A stretch of DNA of 64,000 bases from Corynespora cassiicola (Eukaryota > Ascomycota > Dothideomycetes > Pleosporales > Corynesporascaceae). The notes below the pieces were generated by a model. That model worked only from the letters and a program-made list of their open reading frames with translations. It did not search any database and was not told where the DNA came from. The DNA is taken from assembly GCA_022059125.1 (NCBI GenBank), contig JAEUWY010000020.1, positions 496,001 through 560,000 on the forward strand. Reading direction: 5' to 3'. Of the stretch, positions 61,201-64,000 are shown piece after piece. How positions within the stretch are numbered: the first letter of the stretch is position 1; each line of letters starts with the position of its first letter. The position numbers were made by a program, and so were the translations under genes.

Positions 61201-63218
61201 GATCTTGATACTGTCCATTCTCAAAAACCACTTGACCAGTCGATGTCGGTCGAGAATAGGGGGATTCGCCGGGGGATAGTTGGCCAGTGCCCAATGACGA
61301 AGATCTTGTTGGGTGGATCATGGACTTTTGTTCGGCGACGCTAATTTTCTGTTCTCTGCTGTGGTTGCCAAATGGAAGGAGCTTGCTAGATGAGCCTGTA
61401 CCCGGCTCTTTTAGATATTTGGTAAAAGGCAAAGAGGAAGTTGAAGTCTCTCTCAACACTTGTTCGAGAGCGGCAAAACTCCAGGAGCGCACAATATTAT
61501 CAATCAAGCGATCGGGGAAGGTAGTTTCGTGAGCTTTTGCCCTAAAATACTGTTAGTGAAAGTCTACATATCATTAGCATTTACTTACCCGTGAATTAAG
61601 TCATCTCGGAGTAATCGTCCTGCAAAAGTAATGAAATTCAGAGCGCGTGTGCACAGACCAGCCAAAGATAGAAGGTCCTCTGAATCGTTTGTGTTTGGTC
61701 CTGACTTCGTTCCTACGCCACTGTCATCCACCGAACGTTGAATTACGCCAGCATTTGGCCTCGGCTGCAGTTTTGCTGCCAAGTCGGTCCTGGCCGCCTG
61801 CGAATTTCCTAATCTAGATAGCAAGGACATCTGGCGAGCAAAGACGTATGACCGAAAATCAAATGCTGAAATGTTGTTGGAAAGAATCAAGCCTCGGTAG
61901 TCCTTCTTCAACGCGTTGATCGGCTTCTCATCGTGAATATGCGGCTGGGGTTCCTTGCGGCCTCCGTCATCTTTTTGCGACCTTTCGAGGATTTTGGCCG
62001 TCTGCTGATAAAGATCCTCGGAATGGGTGAGTATGACACCGCCCTGCGACTCGCTCCCAGCAGCAGATTGGTCACGCAAGACAGTATCTAGTCCAACTGA
62101 TAATTCATCATAGCCAAGTAAGGCATCTTCCACCAGACCGACGCTTTCGAAGCCTCTTGCAAGTCCCTCTTTTAGGATGAAGAACGTGCAGAAATTCCAC
62201 CCGGGAAGTGCACGCTGAGAGTCCTTTTCTCGGATATCCTCTTCATACTGCCTGACGCGCAGGTCAAAAGAGAGCAAAATCAAGACCTTGAACTTTGTGA
62301 TGACTTCGTTCCATGCCTTTTCTTGCTCCTGCGGACTCTCGCTTACAGGAGGGCTCGCAACAGCGGCTGGTGTCGCTGGAAGCATGTGCGGGGGCACGCT
62401 ATCTTTTTGCAGCCGCACCTGCACCACTCTGTCTGTCCCGGATTTGGAAGTAATATTGAAGTCGGCGCGGATCTTCTCGAGAATAGTCGTTGTTCCCCGG
62501 GTCCATCGTGAGGTCGCGCTACTCTTCTCTTTCTCTCCACTGGCTGTACCTGAAGACCCTCGAGGCTGGCTTGCAGCGGGGGTATCTGGTATCACAACAT
62601 GAATAATCATCCATTCGTAGGCATCATGGTTTTCTTGCGTGCTCGTGGAAGAGCTGCTCTGAGAAGGCGGCGTGTGTGACTTTACCCATTCTCTTAGCTG
62701 CTTTCGCGCGGTCGATTTGTACGTGTCAGAGTCGTCGCATCGTAATAGGTAAACCTTCAAATATGGCGTCTGCCGTAATCCGGGGATTTGGTGCCGCCTC
62801 TCTTTGGAGGGCGGTCTGATATGGTCCGAATTTGTTGGTGTAGAAGCTCCTGTAGTGCGTTCAGGTGGTGCTAGTCCCGGAGATGTGACACCAGAAATAT
62901 GCACAGAATCACTACTGGGTACAAGGTCTACATGAAGAGAGTCTATCGATCTCAGAGGCCGTGTAGGTGATTTCCAGTGCAGATTCCGTAGGGGAAGCTT
63001 AGAACTTAGTTGCTCCTGCACCAACGGGAAAAGGCCTGATGGATCATGGTATTCCACTGCGATGGTCAGAACACTTGTCCAGGAAGACTTTCAAAAGGAC
63101 ACATACCCGTCACTTTGGAGCTGGATAGCCCGTCCATTACACGAGCATCAGTGAGTTTCTGCTTTGGAGCATTATCTGCAGCACTCGAAGCTGGCGCACC
63201 ATTTCCAGCCACACTCAT
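58255..63218 (-). CDS. trs130: TRAPP II subunit Trs130 (TRAPPC10 homologue)
   Basis: A 1585-aa subunit specific to TRAPP II, the Golgi exchange factor complex for Ypt31/32-type (Rab11) GTPases. Exons on the minus strand are 63218-63107, 63056-61589, 61541-60176, 60125-59019 and 58959-58255; the model closes exactly. The N-terminus is strongly family-like: KVTVEYHDPSGLFPLV, then LRNLHWKSPTRPLRSIDSLH. The first half is helical (ALPGWNFCTFFILKEGLARG, FEDALLGYDEL-like segment, YRGLILSNNISAFDFRSYVF, ARQMSLLSRLG). The middle contains a TPR-like part (LGDLAALRFELGDFAAAAAYF). The C-terminal half is beta-rich (immunoglobulin-like), as in TRAPPC10. The start exon at 63218 is supported because its phase joins GTG/V directly before EYHDPSG. 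The junction at WHE/THKTIHLPKAV is the least typical but in phase. Confidence 0.93.
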
Positions 63219-63911
63219 CAAACAATAGCGCCGAGTTTGTCCGAGAGCTGACAGTTAATGTGCGGGTGGTGACGTTCTTTGTTCAATCTCGTGCACGAGA
63301 TGGCCGGGCATTGAAGTGTCCCTGACGCTTAGCCCGATTTGCTGACTCAGCTTGAACAAGCTTCCCGAAATCACGTGGAGATCCATTTCATAGACTGCGC
63401 TTGGACCAGGGCCAAGCTACTCTCTTTCCATCACCGGTGAAAAGCTTACCATCACTCGATGCTACTAAAAGCACTAGAATATGATCAGAACAAAAGCCAC
63501 TTCGTATTGCCGCCAATTAGAGACGATATGGGGATTCGCTTGAGGTTAAAAGCGATTCAGCCTTGGGCATTGCCTCGTGGCTCACGGTGACAGCCCCGCT
63601 AGAAACAAATGCCTCGCATTCTTCGCATTCTCACACAATGAATACATGGCCATGCCGAGTTTTTCTAAACATTCGTCTATAACGGTGAGCTTTATCGAGC
63701 AAATTGCAGTAAAGGGGGGCTTTGAACTCACAGTAGTCTTCCACACTGCGCCATATTCCCTCATGTTTCTCCTTGCCGCTAGTCTCGTGTTCTGATCAGC
63801 CCGGCGGACATATATGTTTGATTCCCACCTTTTTATCCCAAAAGCCACATCTTCTATGAGCATTCAGCGTCCATCAGCATCTCATCCTTGTATAACCACA
63901 CGTTGGACAAG
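63219..63911. promoter_or_regulatory. Divergent promoter region of trs130 and an edge gene
   Basis: 693 bp between the trs130 start and a probable + start codon. It is moderately A+T-rich with no clear motif. An open frame at 63577-63795 (+) has no domain and probably is not coding. Confidence 0.45.
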
Positions 63912-64000
63912 ATGGGGATGGGAGATTATTGTAAGTATTTCAGGCATCGGTATTTGTCTCGCCAATGCTAATGCTCAACCCTGATAGCACCTGGTAGTGT
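63912..64000 (+). CDS. 5' end of a gene cut by the window edge
   Basis: An ATG at 63912 opens a 19-nt exon ending before a consensus GTAAGT donor at 63931. A GCTAAT branch-like site and a GATAG acceptor end the intron at 63987; exon 2 continues to the window end. The encoded start would be MGMGDYSPGSV. Only 10-11 residues are visible, so no product can be named. Confidence 0.45.

Overview
This window is nuclear DNA from a filamentous ascomycete (Pezizomycotina). The evidence is short introns (mostly 49-120 nt) with GT(A/G)AGT-type donors, CTAAC/CTGAC branch sites and NAG acceptors, G+C-rich coding exons, and a typical gene set: velvet regulator VeA, Byr4, Mid1, GABA transaminase, Set2, Trs130 and a cysD-type O-acetylhomoserine sulfhydrylase. 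A member of the Dothideomycetes is likely from protein similarity recalled by eye, but that is inference. There are no bacterial features, no CRISPR array, and no rRNA or tRNA gene that I could support.

Layout. 1-6.7 kb: a small AT-hook/Myb-like protein gene on the minus strand inside long simple-repeat-rich spacers. 6.7-12.2 kb: set2 and a GABA transaminase (both +). 14-19 kb: two minus-strand genes, an ELL/AF4-related (Ebp1-like) protein and an XRCC4 homologue. XRCC4 is divergent from byr4 (+, 19.75-22.5 kb), which is followed by a WD40 protein (+, to 24.3 kb). 24.3-36.5 kb is a gene-poor, accessory-looking stretch. It holds a three-exon, stand-alone retropepsin-like protease gene (27.0-27.9 kb) and, next to it, a 1.85-kb AT-rich, stop-saturated transposon relic with about 60-bp terminal inverted repeats and TA duplications (28.35-30.2 kb), with the signature of repeat-induced point mutation (RIP). 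36.5-38.3 kb: veA. 38.3-41.9 kb: a repeat-rich spacer. 41.9-49 kb: O-acetylhomoserine sulfhydrylase (nine exons), a long-chain acyl-CoA synthetase with a peroxisomal C-terminus, and a coiled-coil protein (all +). 49.9-55.8 kb: mid1 (+), spt4 (-) and the PP5 phosphatase gene (+), the last two divergent. 56.3-63.2 kb: an unknown fungal protein (+) and trs130 (-). A new + gene begins at the right edge (63.9 kb).

How the genes relate. These are mainly unlinked housekeeping and regulatory genes, not a cluster. Three products act in transcription elongation by family knowledge (Set2, Spt4 and, if the assignment is right, the Ebp1-like protein). The most unusual items are the retropepsin gene beside the RIP-degraded transposon, a 209-codon open N-terminal extension in frame with Spt4, stop-free in-frame introns in mid1 and the 56.3-kb gene, and a hexanucleotide repeat filling an XRCC4 intron. 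All exon boundaries were worked out by hand from splice signals and reading phase. Every model I call complete closes to a whole number of codons.
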